Source: Bifidobacterium eulemuris
GTDB lineage: Bacteria; Actinomycetota; Actinomycetes; Actinomycetales; Bifidobacteriaceae
Length of the DNA: 64,000 bases
Direction of reading: 5' to 3'
NCBI RefSeq assembly: GCF_014898155.1
Contig: NZ_CP062938.1
Location: 1,798,001-1,862,000, forward strand
Program-made: the position numbers and the translations under genes
Shown: piece by piece, positions 9,124-18,381 of the stretch
Layout of the letters: every line of letters starts with the position of its first letter
Position numbering within the stretch: the first letter of the stretch is position 1
The notes under the pieces: model-generated
Told to the model about the DNA's origin: nothing
What the model saw: the letters and a program-made list of their open reading frames with translations, nothing else
Databases searched by the model: none

Positions 9124-9249
9124 TTAGTCGGTGAGGTGGCGCGGTTGCTGATGAATCGGTATCCAATGGGCGAAGAGCAGGTTGCGGATAACGTAGCGTG
9201 CCTTGTGTGATTTGGTAAGCAACTCGCCGAACGGCACCTGCCGCTCCAC
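9124..9249 (-). pseudogene. Possible gene remnant or 41-codon ORF behind an orphan palindrome
   Basis: A minus-strand frame opening at GTG 9249 encodes about 41 residues (PFGELLTKSHKARYVIRN, ending RHLTD). The in-frame sequence continues a little upstream without a good start codon. The composition looks protein-like, but I recognise no family. It lies about 33 bp downstream, in its own direction, of the palindrome at 9282-9334. This mirrors the placement of arrays before the ATPase genes, so it may be the decayed stub of a gene once regulated by that palindrome. Confidence 0.25.
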
Positions 9250-9281
9250 CAGGAAAGATTCCCCAATGTTTTTCAGAGATC

Positions 9282-9334
9282 AATATACTTACGGTTAGTA
9301 TACTCACGATTAGTATACTAACCGTAAGTATATT
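9282..9334. promoter_or_regulatory. Orphan perfect 23-bp inverted repeat
   Basis: The arms at 9282-9304 and 9312-9334 are exact reverse complements with a 7-bp loop. The core is TACTTACGGTTAGTATAC. The architecture resembles the ATPase copy A element, but the sequence differs and no intact gene follows. The surrounding 816-bp gap (8827-9642) otherwise holds only repeats and the remnant at 9124. Confidence 0.7.
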
Positions 9335-9365
9335 AATCCCGTCCTGCGTTGACAATCCTCCCTCC

Positions 9366-9542
9366 GTCATTCCGAGCGTAGTCGAGGGATCTCCAAGATG
9401 TTTCGACTCCGCTGCGCTCCGCTCAACATGACGAAAGAGCATCGTCTCAAACATGCTTTCCGTCATCCTGAGCAAAGCCCGCAGGGCGTAGTCGAGGAAT
9501 CTTCCGTCCGTCGTCATCCCGAGCGTAGTCGAGGGATCTCCT
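9366..9542. repeat. Dispersed palindromic repeat cluster 3
   Basis: Direct, inverse and two further direct copies of the GTCATTCCGAGCG...GTCGAGG unit. They fill the space up to the leader of the second regulator gene. Confidence 0.8.
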
Positions 9543-9642
9543 GTCCGTCGGGTGTTCGGTTTTGTGGTGGAACGTGCCGTTTGCTTGGCTTGGAGGCGTT
9601 AGGCTTGGTGTCAGTGAGTTGTTGGCCGTGGAAGGAGTGGTG

Positions 9643-10344
9643 GTGATTTCCATTGCGGTCGTCGATGACGACGATGAGGACGCGGCCCGCACCGCGGGGG
9701 CGGTCGGCCGGTATTACGGGGGCGACGCGTCGCGTTACGCCGTCACCCGGTTCACGGACGGCGATTCGTTCCTCGAGGGGTACAGGGCCGCGTTCGACGT
9801 GGTGTTTCTGGATGTGGAGATGCCGGGCACGGACGGTCTGGGCGTGGCGCGCCGGCTGCGCGAACTCGACGGTCAGGTGGTGTTGGCGTTCACGACGAAG
9901 ATGGCGCAGTATGCGGCCATGGGTTATGACGTGGATGCGATCGGCTATCTGGTCAAGCCGTTCGATTATTTCGATTTCGCGTTGAAGATGCGCAAGGCGG
10001 AGGCGTTGGTCGCCAAGCGCCAGGGCGTGACCCTGTCCCTGACCATCGGCACCCAGACGCATTTCCTCTCCTCACACGACGTGCAATACGTGGAGGTGCT
10101 CGGCCATGAGGTCGTCTACCACACCGCAGACGGCGCGTGGAAGGTATGGGGGAGCCTTCGCGAGGCCGCCACGCTGCTGGAACCCGTCCATTTCGCTTTG
10201 TGCAGCAGGTATTGTCTGGTGAATCTGGAATGGGTCAAGGCCGTGGTGGACAACACGATTGTGGTGGGGGAGACCTCGTTGCCGGTAAGCCGGTCTAAGA
10301 AGAAGTCGCTGATGCAGGCGCTCGCCGCCTATTACAGAAGGTGA
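9643..10344 (+). CDS. LytTR-family response regulator (module 2)
   Basis: This is a 233-residue receiver plus LytTR regulator, paralogous to the one at 1403-2119. The acidic cluster DDDD is at residues 8-11, the phosphoacceptor is Asp57 in VVFLDVEMPG, and the conserved Lys is in YLVKPFDYF. The LytTR domain begins around residue 130, with FLSSHDVQYVEVLGHE and SRYCLVNLEWVKAV. I chose GTG 9643 because GGAAGGAG at 9630-9637 is well placed and the receiver fold begins immediately. The frame stays open to 9562, but that part is non-conserved. The kinase ATG follows 4 bp after the stop. Confidence 0.85.
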   Translation: MISIAVVDDDDEDAARTAGAVGRYYGGDASRYAVTRFTDGDSFLEGYRAAFDVVFLDVEMPGTDGLGVARRLRELDGQVVLAFTTKMAQYAAMGYDVDAIGYLVKPFDYFDFALKMRKAEALVAKRQGVTLSLTIGTQTHFLSSHDVQYVEVLGHEVVYHTADGAWKVWGSLREAATLLEPVHFALCSRYCLVNLEWVKAVVDNTIVVGETSLPVSRSKKKSLMQALAAYYRR

Positions 10345-10348
10345 ACCG

Positions 10349-11656
10349 ATGATCGCCTCATTCAATCTGTTCATGCTGCTGCTGGTTGTGGGAGCGGCGC
10401 TGTTCTGTCAAGGCCACGTATGGCGCAGGTCGTGGCGTCTGTTGGCGGTACCGGCGGCCGTGCTGGCGTATGGATGCGTCTATGCGCCGCTGGTGATGCC
10501 TTGGGACGTCGACGCTCCGACCGTGTTGGGCGTGCTGATCAAATCCGTGTATTTCGGCCTGTGTTTTCTGACAGTGGTCGCCTTGGTGCGGTGGTGCACG
10601 GATATGACGTGGCTGGAATCCCTGATCACGGCGGTCGCCGGATATGCGGTGCAGCATATCGCCTACGATGTGGTGAGTATCGTCAATCCCCGGCGTTTGG
10701 CATGGTCGGATGGTTCCGTGCTCGACGATATTGCAACCTTGGCGGTGTTCGCCGCAGTGTATGGGGCGGCGTATCTGCTGTTGGGACGACGGTTCGCGTT
10801 CGCTGAAGATAAGATTCGCAGCCGATGGGTATGGGTGTGCGCCGGCATCGGCATCATGGTGTTCGCGAACGTGTTCAGTCTGGTGTTCGTCCAGCGTCGG
10901 CTTGAAGAGACCCAGTTCGTGGGTTCGTTCTATGACGCCTTGTGCATGATGCTCGCGTTGGCGGTGCTGATGTTGGGTTCCGCCAACGACCGTCTGCATG
11001 GTGATTTGGTAGTGATGCAGGAGGCCGACCGCTTGAAGGCGGAGCATTACGAGTTGGCCAAGGAGAATATCGAGCTGATCAACATCAAATGCCATGACAT
11101 CCGTAAATCGTTCTCCGAGCTCTATGCCCAAACGGGTGGGCGTCCTTCCGAGGCTTCGATTCGCGAAATCGAGAACAGCATCCGCGTCTACGACTCGGTG
11201 TTCCACACCGGTAGCGACTCCTTGGACGTGCTGTTGACGGAGAAAAGCCTCTACTGCTCGGCCAAAGACATCACCCTGACCTGTCTGGCCGATGGTCATG
11301 CTTTGGGGTTTATGGAGGATTCGGACCTGTATTCGCTGTTCGGCAATCTTCTGGACAATGCCATAGAGAGCGCGCAGCAGGTGGATGACGCCGGACATCG
11401 AGTGATCGACCTTAATGTCGAGGCCAACGCGAACCTGCTGGTGATTCAGGAAGAGAACTATTTCGCGCCCGAACATGCGCCGGTGTTCCGCGACGGCCTG
11501 CCGGTGACCACCAAATCGGACACGCGCCACCATGGATTCGGCACGCGTTCGATTGCGATGCAGGTGCGCAAATACCATGGCGAGATGACCATGGAGGCGC
11601 GTGACGGGGTGTTCTCCGTATCGATTGTGATCCCCATCCCACCGGCATATCGGTAG
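10349..11656 (+). CDS. GHKL-type sensor histidine kinase (module 2)
   Basis: This 435-residue sensor kinase has about six N-terminal membrane helices (roughly residues 5-210) and a cytoplasmic GHKL kinase part. The H-box is CHDIRK with His249, the N-box is LFGNLLDNAIESA, and the G-box is HGFGTRSI. It starts 4 bp after the LytTR regulator and is presumably co-transcribed with it. It lies directly upstream of tethered GH3 paralog 2, in the same orientation. The arrangement is therefore regulator, kinase, enzyme in line, whereas module 1 is divergent. The signal is unknown; by context it may be a glycan-derived or peptide cue. Confidence 0.87.
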   Translation: MIASFNLFMLLLVVGAALFCQGHVWRRSWRLLAVPAAVLAYGCVYAPLVMPWDVDAPTVLGVLIKSVYFGLCFLTVVALVRWCTDMTWLESLITAVAGYAVQHIAYDVVSIVNPRRLAWSDGSVLDDIATLAVFAAVYGAAYLLLGRRFAFAEDKIRSRWVWVCAGIGIMVFANVFSLVFVQRRLEETQFVGSFYDALCMMLALAVLMLGSANDRLHGDLVVMQEADRLKAEHYELAKENIELINIKCHDIRKSFSELYAQTGGRPSEASIREIENSIRVYDSVFHTGSDSLDVLLTEKSLYCSAKDITLTCLADGHALGFMEDSDLYSLFGNLLDNAIESAQQVDDAGHRVIDLNVEANANLLVIQEENYFAPEHAPVFRDGLPVTTKSDTRHHGFGTRSIAMQVRKYHGEMTMEARDGVFSVSIVIPIPPAYR

Positions 11657-11893
11657 CCGGGCGTTCGGTCGGTGCGCTTCGCGAGTGCGATTCGACCTTT
11701 CGCGCAATCTCCCCCGCGTGGTCGGGGTCGATCTTCATACAGTGGACGCATCACCTGTTCAAGATGCCGTCGCCCAGCGGTGAAGCTGCGGCTGCGACAA
11801 CGAAAACGGCGTGAGTGACGACGTGAGGCGTAGGGGTTGAGGCCCCGGCCGACGTGGTCGTGAAGATGACCGAGTACAAGGAAGAGACGGATC

Positions 11894-14788
11894 ATGTTAG
11901 ATATCAATATGTCGGACGTGTACGCCGTGCTGGACTCGCTGATCCCCTATTTGGTGGCCATCGGCGTGTTCCTGGTGCTGGCGATAGTGGTGACGGTCGC
12001 GGTGAACAAGAAGACCGTGAAGAACGTCGGCGTTCGCAAACTGGTGCATTCCGAGTCGTGGCTTGTGGTGCTGGTGGCCGTGGTGGCCTCGGTGTCCATG
12101 ATGCTCACCGGCCCGCTGGCCACACTGCTGACCAACGCGACCGCGACGAAGTATGAGCTTTCGGAAGCCACCATCGAACGGACCAACGCGCAGGCCAAGC
12201 AGGTGTATGACGAGGCCGTGACGATGCTGCAGAACAACGACGGCAATCTGCCGATGGCCGCTTCGCGGGTCAACGTGTTCGGCTGGGGTTCCACGCAGCC
12301 GGTGCTGGGCGGTTCCGGTTCGGGCTCCATGTCCAACGAGCATCCGATGGTGTCGCTGCTGGACGGTTTGCATAACGCCGGATTCGAAACCAACACCGAA
12401 CTGACCGACCTGTATACCGACTATCGCGCCGAGCGCCCTGAACTCACCATGTTCTACCAGGATTGGACGCTGCCCGAGGTGCCCGCGGCACAATACTCCG
12501 ATGAGCTGATCCAGGATGCCCGGGATTTCTCCGACGAGGCGATCATCGTGCTGACCCGCTTCGGCGGCGAGAACGCCGACCTGCCCACCGACATGAAGGC
12601 CGAAGGCATCGTCTACACCAATAACTCCGAGGATTACGAGGACTTCGAGGCGGGGGAGAGCCTGCTCGAGCTCAGCCGCACGGAGCGCGACCTGCTCACG
12701 CTGGTCACCGAGAACTTCGACAACGTCACGCTGGTCTACAACGGTTCCAACGCGCTGCAGTTCGACTTCCTCGACGACTATCCGCAGATCAAGTCCGTGC
12801 TGTGGTGCCCGCCGGCAGGCCAGTCCGGTTTCAACTCGCTGGGCGAGATCCTTGCCGGCGAGGTGAACCCCTCCGGCAAAACCGCCGACACCTTCCTGCG
12901 TGACGTGAGCGCCTCGCCGTCGTTCAACAACTTCGGCCGCTTCGCCTACGACAATGTGGACGACCTTGCCGCGACCTTCACCTTCGCGGGTAACGAGGGC
13001 CGCACCACGCCGACCTTCGTCAACTACAACGAGGGTATTTATGTGGGTTACAAGTTCTATGAGACGGCCGCCGACGAAGGTCTGATCGACTACGACGCCA
13101 CGGTGCAGTTCCCCTTCGGCTACGGTCTGTCCTACACCACGTTCGAGCAGGAGATGGGTGATGTGACCTACTCCGACGGCACGGTCTCCTTCGATGTGAC
13201 GGTGACGAACACGGGCGACACCGCGGGCAAGGATGTGGTCGAGGTCTATTACAACCCGCCGTACACCAACGGCGGCATTGAGAAGGCCACCGCCAACCTG
13301 GTCGAGTTCGACAAGACCGATCTGTTGGAGCCGGGCGAGAGCCAGACGTTGACGGTCGAGTTCGAGGACGACGACATGGCGTCCTACGATTCCGAGAACG
13401 CCGAAGCCTATGTGCTTGAGGCTGGTGACTATGTGGTGTCCATCAATTCGGATTCCCATACGGTGATCGACGAGCAGACCGTCAACGTGGCCGAGACCAT
13501 CACCTACGACACCGAAAGCAACACCCACGACGGCGACCAGACCGTGGCCACCAACCAGTTCGACTACGCGGCCGGCGACGTGACCTATCTGTCCCGCGCC
13601 GACGGCTTCGCGAACTACGCCGAGGCCGTCGCTGCTCCGGCGAGCCTGTCGATGAGCGAAGAGGCGAAGGCGACCTTCACCAACAATGCGAACTACGATC
13701 CCGCCGACCACAACGACGATTCGGACGAGATGCCGACCACCGGCGCCGACAACGGAGTCCAGCTGTACGAGCTGCGCGACAAGGACTACGACGACCCGCT
13801 GTGGGACGAGCTTCTCGACGAGCTCACCGTCGACGAGATGGACAACCTCATCGCCATGGGCGGCTACGGCACCCGCGCGATCGACAGCATCGGCAAGGTC
13901 GAACTCACCGACTTGGACGGCCCCGCCAGCTTCGTGAACAACTTCACCGGAGTCAGCTCCATCGCGTTCCCCTCCTCGGTGGCGTTCGCCTGCACCTGGA
14001 ACGAGGATTTGGCGACGGAATTCGGCGAGGCGATCGGCGACATGGCGCGTGAGATGCATGTGACCGGTTGGTACGCCCCGGCCATGAACATCCATCGTTC
14101 CCCGTTCTCGGGCCGCAACTTCGAATATTTCTCCGAAGACAGCCTGCTCTCCGGCGTGATGGCCGCGAATGAGGTGGCGGGTGCCCGCTCGAAGGGCGTG
14201 TACTCCTTCATCAAGCACTTCGCGCTCAACGACCAGGAGGCCAACCGCACGCAGATGCTGTGCACCTGGTCGAATGAGCAGGCGATCCGTGAGATCTATT
14301 TGAAGCCCTTCGAAATGGCGGTGAAGGACGGCGGCGCGCAGGCCGTGATGAGCGCCTACAACTACATCGGCACCACCTACGCCGGCGCGTCCCCCAACCT
14401 GCTGAACACCGTGCTTCGCGACGAATGGGGCTTCCGCGGCTTCGTGCTCACCGACTATTTCGGCGGCTACGGTTACCAGAACGCCGATCAGGAGATCCGC
14501 AACGGCGGCGACGCCATGCTGGCGACGATGGAGCTGACCAACCATGTGACCGACCGCTCGGCCACCTCGGTCCAGGCGATGCGAACCGCCGCCCACAACA
14601 TCCTCTACACTGCGGTGCACAGCTGGGCGTATGAGAATGGCGAGCCGGAGACCACGACTCCGATCTGGCGCACGGCCATGTATGTGGCTTGGGGTATGAC
14701 CGCGGTCCTGTTCCTCGGCCTGAGCGCCCTTGCGATCAAGAAGTTCCTCGATCGCAAGAAGGCCGCCACCATCGAGGTCCAGGGCTGA
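11894..14788 (+). CDS. Membrane-tethered GH3 beta-glycosidase with inverted domain order (paralog 2)
   Basis: This 964-residue enzyme has the same plan as the one at 2429-5326: two N-terminal transmembrane segments, GH3_C-type domain, Fn3-like domain, catalytic barrel and C-terminal transmembrane helix. The inferred nucleophile is Asp854 in VLTDYFGGYG. Near-identical blocks include VGYKFYETAADEG, the Fn3-like region and the last 45 or so residues, while other loops diverge. This pattern suggests duplication followed by patchy gene conversion. The start follows GGAAGAGACGG and aligns with paralog 1. It is probably controlled by the adjacent LytTR/GHKL pair. Paralogs may differ in substrate preference. 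Confidence 0.88.
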   Translation: MLDINMSDVYAVLDSLIPYLVAIGVFLVLAIVVTVAVNKKTVKNVGVRKLVHSESWLVVLVAVVASVSMMLTGPLATLLTNATATKYELSEATIERTNAQAKQVYDEAVTMLQNNDGNLPMAASRVNVFGWGSTQPVLGGSGSGSMSNEHPMVSLLDGLHNAGFETNTELTDLYTDYRAERPELTMFYQDWTLPEVPAAQYSDELIQDARDFSDEAIIVLTRFGGENADLPTDMKAEGIVYTNNSEDYEDFEAGESLLELSRTERDLLTLVTENFDNVTLVYNGSNALQFDFLDDYPQIKSVLWCPPAGQSGFNSLGEILAGEVNPSGKTADTFLRDVSASPSFNNFGRFAYDNVDDLAATFTFAGNEGRTTPTFVNYNEGIYVGYKFYETAADEGLIDYDATVQFPFGYGLSYTTFEQEMGDVTYSDGTVSFDVTVTNTGDTAGKDVVEVYYNPPYTNGGIEKATANLVEFDKTDLLEPGESQTLTVEFEDDDMASYDSENAEAYVLEAGDYVVSINSDSHTVIDEQTVNVAETITYDTESNTHDGDQTVATNQFDYAAGDVTYLSRADGFANYAEAVAAPASLSMSEEAKATFTNNANYDPADHNDDSDEMPTTGADNGVQLYELRDKDYDDPLWDELLDELTVDEMDNLIAMGGYGTRAIDSIGKVELTDLDGPASFVNNFTGVSSIAFPSSVAFACTWNEDLATEFGEAIGDMAREMHVTGWYAPAMNIHRSPFSGRNFEYFSEDSLLSGVMAANEVAGARSKGVYSFIKHFALNDQEANRTQMLCTWSNEQAIREIYLKPFEMAVKDGGAQAVMSAYNYIGTTYAGASPNLLNTVLRDEWGFRGFVLTDYFGGYGYQNADQEIRNGGDAMLATMELTNHVTDRSATSVQAMRTAAHNILYTAVHSWAYENGEPETTTPIWRTAMYVAWGMTAVLFLGLSALAIKKFLDRKKAATIEVQG

Positions 14789-14835
14789 GCCTGAATTCCC
14801 GCCCCTAACGGTCGGGAATCCAACCCAATAGCCAT

Positions 14836-14876
14836 ACGGGCGGCATCCGGAGCAATCCGGATGCCGCCCGTTTTCG
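14836..14876 (+). terminator. Terminator of GH3 paralog 2
   Basis: Stem ACGGGCGGCATCCGG / CCGGATGCCGCCCGT followed by TTTT. It is nearly the same sequence as the terminator at 5374-5414. Confidence 0.78.
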
Positions 14877-14879
14877 TTG

Positions 14880-14889
14880 CCCCCCCCCC
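14880..14889. repeat. C10 homopolymer tract
   Basis: Ten consecutive C residues directly follow the terminator. The equivalent place after paralog 1 has no such tract. It lies between genes, so no frame is affected. It could vary in length by slippage. Confidence 0.8.
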
Positions 14890-14903
14890 AGATGAATCCT
14901 TCT

Positions 14904-15030
14904 CGTCATCCCGAGCGGAGGCATAGCCGGAGTCGAGGGATCTCTGAGATGTTTCGACTCCGCTGCGCTCCGCTCAACATGACAGAAAATCGTCATTCTG
15001 AGCGAAGCCCGCAGGGCGTAGTCGAGGAAT
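14904..15030. repeat. Dispersed palindromic repeat cluster 4
   Basis: Direct, inverse and direct copies of the GTCATCCCGAGCG...GTCGAGGGATCTC unit. They occupy part of the 566-bp gap (14789-15354) before the third GH3 gene. Confidence 0.8.
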
Positions 15031-15167
15031 CTCATTCCTACTGCTGTATGCGGTAGCGGTAGCGACGGCGATAGAATGTTCGCTGGGTGGCGTGAATCGC
15101 ATACCGGGTGATGCGCGTCGGGCGTGGGGCGACTCGAATGAAGCGATTTGTCGAGCGTATGCACTAC

Positions 15168-15184
15168 TGTTAAGACACTTAACA
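15168..15184. promoter_or_regulatory. Palindromic operator candidate upstream of third GH3
   Basis: A perfect palindrome TGTTAAG-ACA-CTTAACA lies 170 bp upstream of the GH3 start. A second stem (GGTTCCGAA / TTCGGAACT, about 15197-15225) follows. The first fits a dimeric repressor site; the regulator is unknown. Confidence 0.5.
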
Positions 15185-15354
15185 AAAATGCAAAAACGGG
15201 TTCCGAAGCGTTGACGATTCGGAACTCCCGCTGAAGTCCTCGGAAATCAGTGGTTCATCATCCATGCGCGATCACACGAGAAAGCGACACGAGTAGAGAG
15301 AACACGACCCGGGGCGACGCCGTCCCGGGCGCGGCATGCAAGGAGTGCATCACC

Positions 15355-18300
15355 ATGTCACGGAACGCAACACCCAAGTTGAAGATGCGGTTCAAAAAGA
15401 ACGGCAAACCCTATAAGGGCTGGTTCATCGTCTGGCCCATTCTGACCTATCTGCTGGCGCTGCTGCTGACGGTTATCCTCGTCGCCGTCATGGTGCTGAC
15501 CGGCAGCTACGCGAATCTCATCACCTCGTTCGCGGGCCAGGTGAACTCCGAGATCACCAACCCCGACGAGTCGGCCACCTATTTCGCCTCCGACTATTCG
15601 TCGGACGCGGAACGCCAGGAGGCCAACCGCGAGATCGGCACCGACATCATGCGCGAGGGCGTCACCCTGCTGCAGAACGACGATGACACCCTGCCCCTGT
15701 CCATGGGCGCGAGGCTGTCCGTCTTCGGCCAGGGCTCCGTGGACCTCATCCATGGCGGCGGCGGCGCCGGCTCCATCGACGTGAGCAACGCCGACACCCT
15801 GATCGACTCCCTGAAGGAGGACGGCTTCGCCGTCAACCCCACCCTCACCGACTTCTACACGAACGGCGCGGGCAAGGACTACCGCCGCGTCCTGCCCGGC
15901 GAAACCGGCGTCGGCTCCTTCGCCGTCAACGAAGTGCCCGTCAGCGTCTACACCGACGAAGTGAAGGCCAGCTTCGCCGACTACGGCGACGCCGCCGTGG
16001 TGGTGATCGGCCGCTCCGGTTCCGAAAGCTCCGACCTGCCGATCGGCACGCTCGAATCCGGCGTCGAATACCTGCAGCTCGACCCCGATGAGCTCGACAT
16101 GATCAACATGGCCTGCGAGAACTTCGACAAGGTCGTCGTGTTGCTCAACACGCAGAACCCCGTCGAGCTCGGCCCCCTGGCCGACACCGGCGTAGGCGCG
16201 GTCGCCTGGGTGGGCGCGTTCGGCGAAACCGGCGCGAACGCCATCGGCGAACTGCTGGACGGCTCCATCAACCCCTCCGGCCATCTCGTGGACACCTTCG
16301 CCTACGACCTCGACTCCGCCCCCAGCGTGGTGAACACCGGCGACTACACCATCGCCAACTCCGACGTGACCTCCGGCGACAAATACATGGTGTACGCCGA
16401 AGGCATCTACGTGGGCTACCGCTACTACGAGACCCGCTATGAGGATATGGTGCTGAACCAAGGCAACGTGGGCGACTTCGACTACGGCGAACTCGTGCAG
16501 TATCCCTTCGGCTACGGCATGAGCTACACCGACTTCGACTGGAGCGATTTCACGATGCGCGACGCCGGCGACTCCTACGAGTTCACCACCACCGTGACCA
16601 ACACGGGCGATGTGGCTGGCAAGGACGTCGTGCAGCTGTACATGCAGTCGCCCTACACGGACTACGACAAGGCCAACGGCATCGAGAAATCCGCGGTCGA
16701 ACTCGTCGGATACGCGAAAACCGACACGCTTGAGCCCGGCGAAAGCCAGACCGTCACCGTCACCGTCGCCAAGGAGTCGATGAAGGCCTACGACGCCGAC
16801 GGCGCCGGCACCTACATCGTCGACGCGGACGACTACTACTTCGCCGCCGGCACCGACGCGCACGCCGCGCTCAACAACGTGCTCGCCGCCAAGGGCAAGA
16901 CCACGGCCGACGGCATGGACGCCGACGGTAACGCCGCCATGACCGCCAAAGTCACCGTCGCCGAACTCGACACCACCACCTACGCCACCTCCGCTGCCAC
17001 CGGCGAAACCATCGAAAATCAGTTCGACGACGTGGACATCCGCGCCTACGACGACTCCTTCACCTACCTGAGCCGCTCCGACTGGACCGGCACCTGGCCC
17101 GAGGTGTACGCCGACGGCGAGTGGACCGCTCCCCAGGAGTTCGTCGACGCGCTCGAAATCGACACCACGCCCGGCTCCGACGCGACCGAGGTCACCACCG
17201 AAGGAACCGAAGGCCCGAGCAAGGTGGTCGAGATGATCGGCGAGGACTACGACGACGAAGGCTGGACCCAGCTGGTCGAACGCATGAGCGTGGCCGACAT
17301 CGACTCCCTCGTGCGCAACGGCGGCTACACCACCAACGCCATCGAATCCATCTCCCTGCCCGGCACCATCGACAAGGACGGCCCCGCCGGCATCTCCTCG
17401 ACCCTGGTCGGCGGCGCGTCCGGCACCGGCTTCCCGCCCGAAGTCGTGATCGCCGCCACATGGAACGACGAGCTCGCCGAACGCTTCGGCAACGCCATCG
17501 GCGAGGATTCGCTTGCGCTCGGCGTCGCCGGCTGGTACGGCCCCGCCGCCAACATCCACCGCTCGCCCTACGGTGGCCGCGCCTTCGAGTACTTCTCCGA
17601 AGATCCGATGCTCTCCGGCCAGCTCACCGCTAAGATCGTCGCCGCCGCTCAGGCCAAGGGCGTGATCCCCTTCCTCAAGCACTTCGTGGTCAACGACCAG
17701 GAGACCAACCGTGCGGGCGGCGCGATGTTCGCCAACGAGCAGTCCGTGCGCGACATCTACCTCAAGCCCTTCGAAACCGCCATCCGCGACGCCGACTGCA
17801 TGGGCCTCATGACCTCGATGAACCGCATCGGCGCACGCTGGTCCGGCGGCCACAAGGGCCTGATGACCAACGTGATCCGCGGCGAATGGGGCTTCGAAGG
17901 CATGGCCATCACCGACCAGACCTCTTTCCCGAACTTCGGCTACTCCGACCTGCGCGAAGGCCTGGCCGCCGGCACCGACCTGTGGCTCAACTCCAGCTCC
18001 ACCCTGTGGAAGCTGTCCGACGAGGAGATGACGCCCGCCGTGCAGGCGGACTTCCAGCGCGCCGCCAAGAACGTGGTGTACGCCATCGCCAACTCCAACG
18101 CCATGAACACCATGGGCGCGGACAGCGGCGTCAGGCACATCACCCCCACCTGGCAGAAGTGGCTGTGGGGCATCGAAGTCGTGGTCTCGCTGCTGATCGT
18201 CGGACTCGTGTTCCTCACCACACGCGGTGTGATTCGCCGCCATCGTTGGCGCAAGTGGGTCAAGGCCGGCTCTCCTCTGCCCGGCTCGACCGCAGGCATG

Positions 18301-18381
18301 GATGCCGCCGTGTCCGCGTCCTCATCGCAGTCCGTCGCGGATATGCCGTCCGCGCTGGGCGACCAGCCGCCGACCGCCTGA
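15355..18381 (+). CDS. Membrane-tethered GH3 enzyme with inverted domain order (third, diverged)
   Basis: This 1008-residue GH3-family protein has the same permuted plan: a basic N-terminus, a long transmembrane segment near 25-50, GH3_C-type domain, Fn3-like domain, catalytic barrel, and a C-terminal transmembrane helix followed by a long basic tail. The inferred nucleophile is Asp854 in AITDQTSFPN; the residue after Asp is Gln instead of the usual Trp/Tyr. The barrel keeps FLKHFVVNDQE. It is clearly more distant than paralogs 1 and 2 are from each other. The start at 15355 follows AAGGAG at 15340-15345. It lies 103 bp upstream of the OYE-type reductase and is probably in the same operon. 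Confidence 0.86.
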   Translation: MSRNATPKLKMRFKKNGKPYKGWFIVWPILTYLLALLLTVILVAVMVLTGSYANLITSFAGQVNSEITNPDESATYFASDYSSDAERQEANREIGTDIMREGVTLLQNDDDTLPLSMGARLSVFGQGSVDLIHGGGGAGSIDVSNADTLIDSLKEDGFAVNPTLTDFYTNGAGKDYRRVLPGETGVGSFAVNEVPVSVYTDEVKASFADYGDAAVVVIGRSGSESSDLPIGTLESGVEYLQLDPDELDMINMACENFDKVVVLLNTQNPVELGPLADTGVGAVAWVGAFGETGANAIGELLDGSINPSGHLVDTFAYDLDSAPSVVNTGDYTIANSDVTSGDKYMVYAEGIYVGYRYYETRYEDMVLNQGNVGDFDYGELVQYPFGYGMSYTDFDWSDFTMRDAGDSYEFTTTVTNTGDVAGKDVVQLYMQSPYTDYDKANGIEKSAVELVGYAKTDTLEPGESQTVTVTVAKESMKAYDADGAGTYIVDADDYYFAAGTDAHAALNNVLAAKGKTTADGMDADGNAAMTAKVTVAELDTTTYATSAATGETIENQFDDVDIRAYDDSFTYLSRSDWTGTWPEVYADGEWTAPQEFVDALEIDTTPGSDATEVTTEGTEGPSKVVEMIGEDYDDEGWTQLVERMSVADIDSLVRNGGYTTNAIESISLPGTIDKDGPAGISSTLVGGASGTGFPPEVVIAATWNDELAERFGNAIGEDSLALGVAGWYGPAANIHRSPYGGRAFEYFSEDPMLSGQLTAKIVAAAQAKGVIPFLKHFVVNDQETNRAGGAMFANEQSVRDIYLKPFETAIRDADCMGLMTSMNRIGARWSGGHKGLMTNVIRGEWGFEGMAITDQTSFPNFGYSDLREGLAAGTDLWLNSSSTLWKLSDEEMTPAVQADFQRAAKNVVYAIANSNAMNTMGADSGVRHITPTWQKWLWGIEVVVSLLIVGLVFLTTRGVIRRHRWRKWVKAGSPLPGSTAGMDAAVSASSSQSVADMPSALGDQPPTA

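Noticed and set aside
15358..18243. Very long minus-strand frames opposite the GH3 genes (also 11897-14620 and 29252-31708)
   Set aside because: Same shadow pattern caused by codon bias in GC-rich genes; no ribosome sites or domains.
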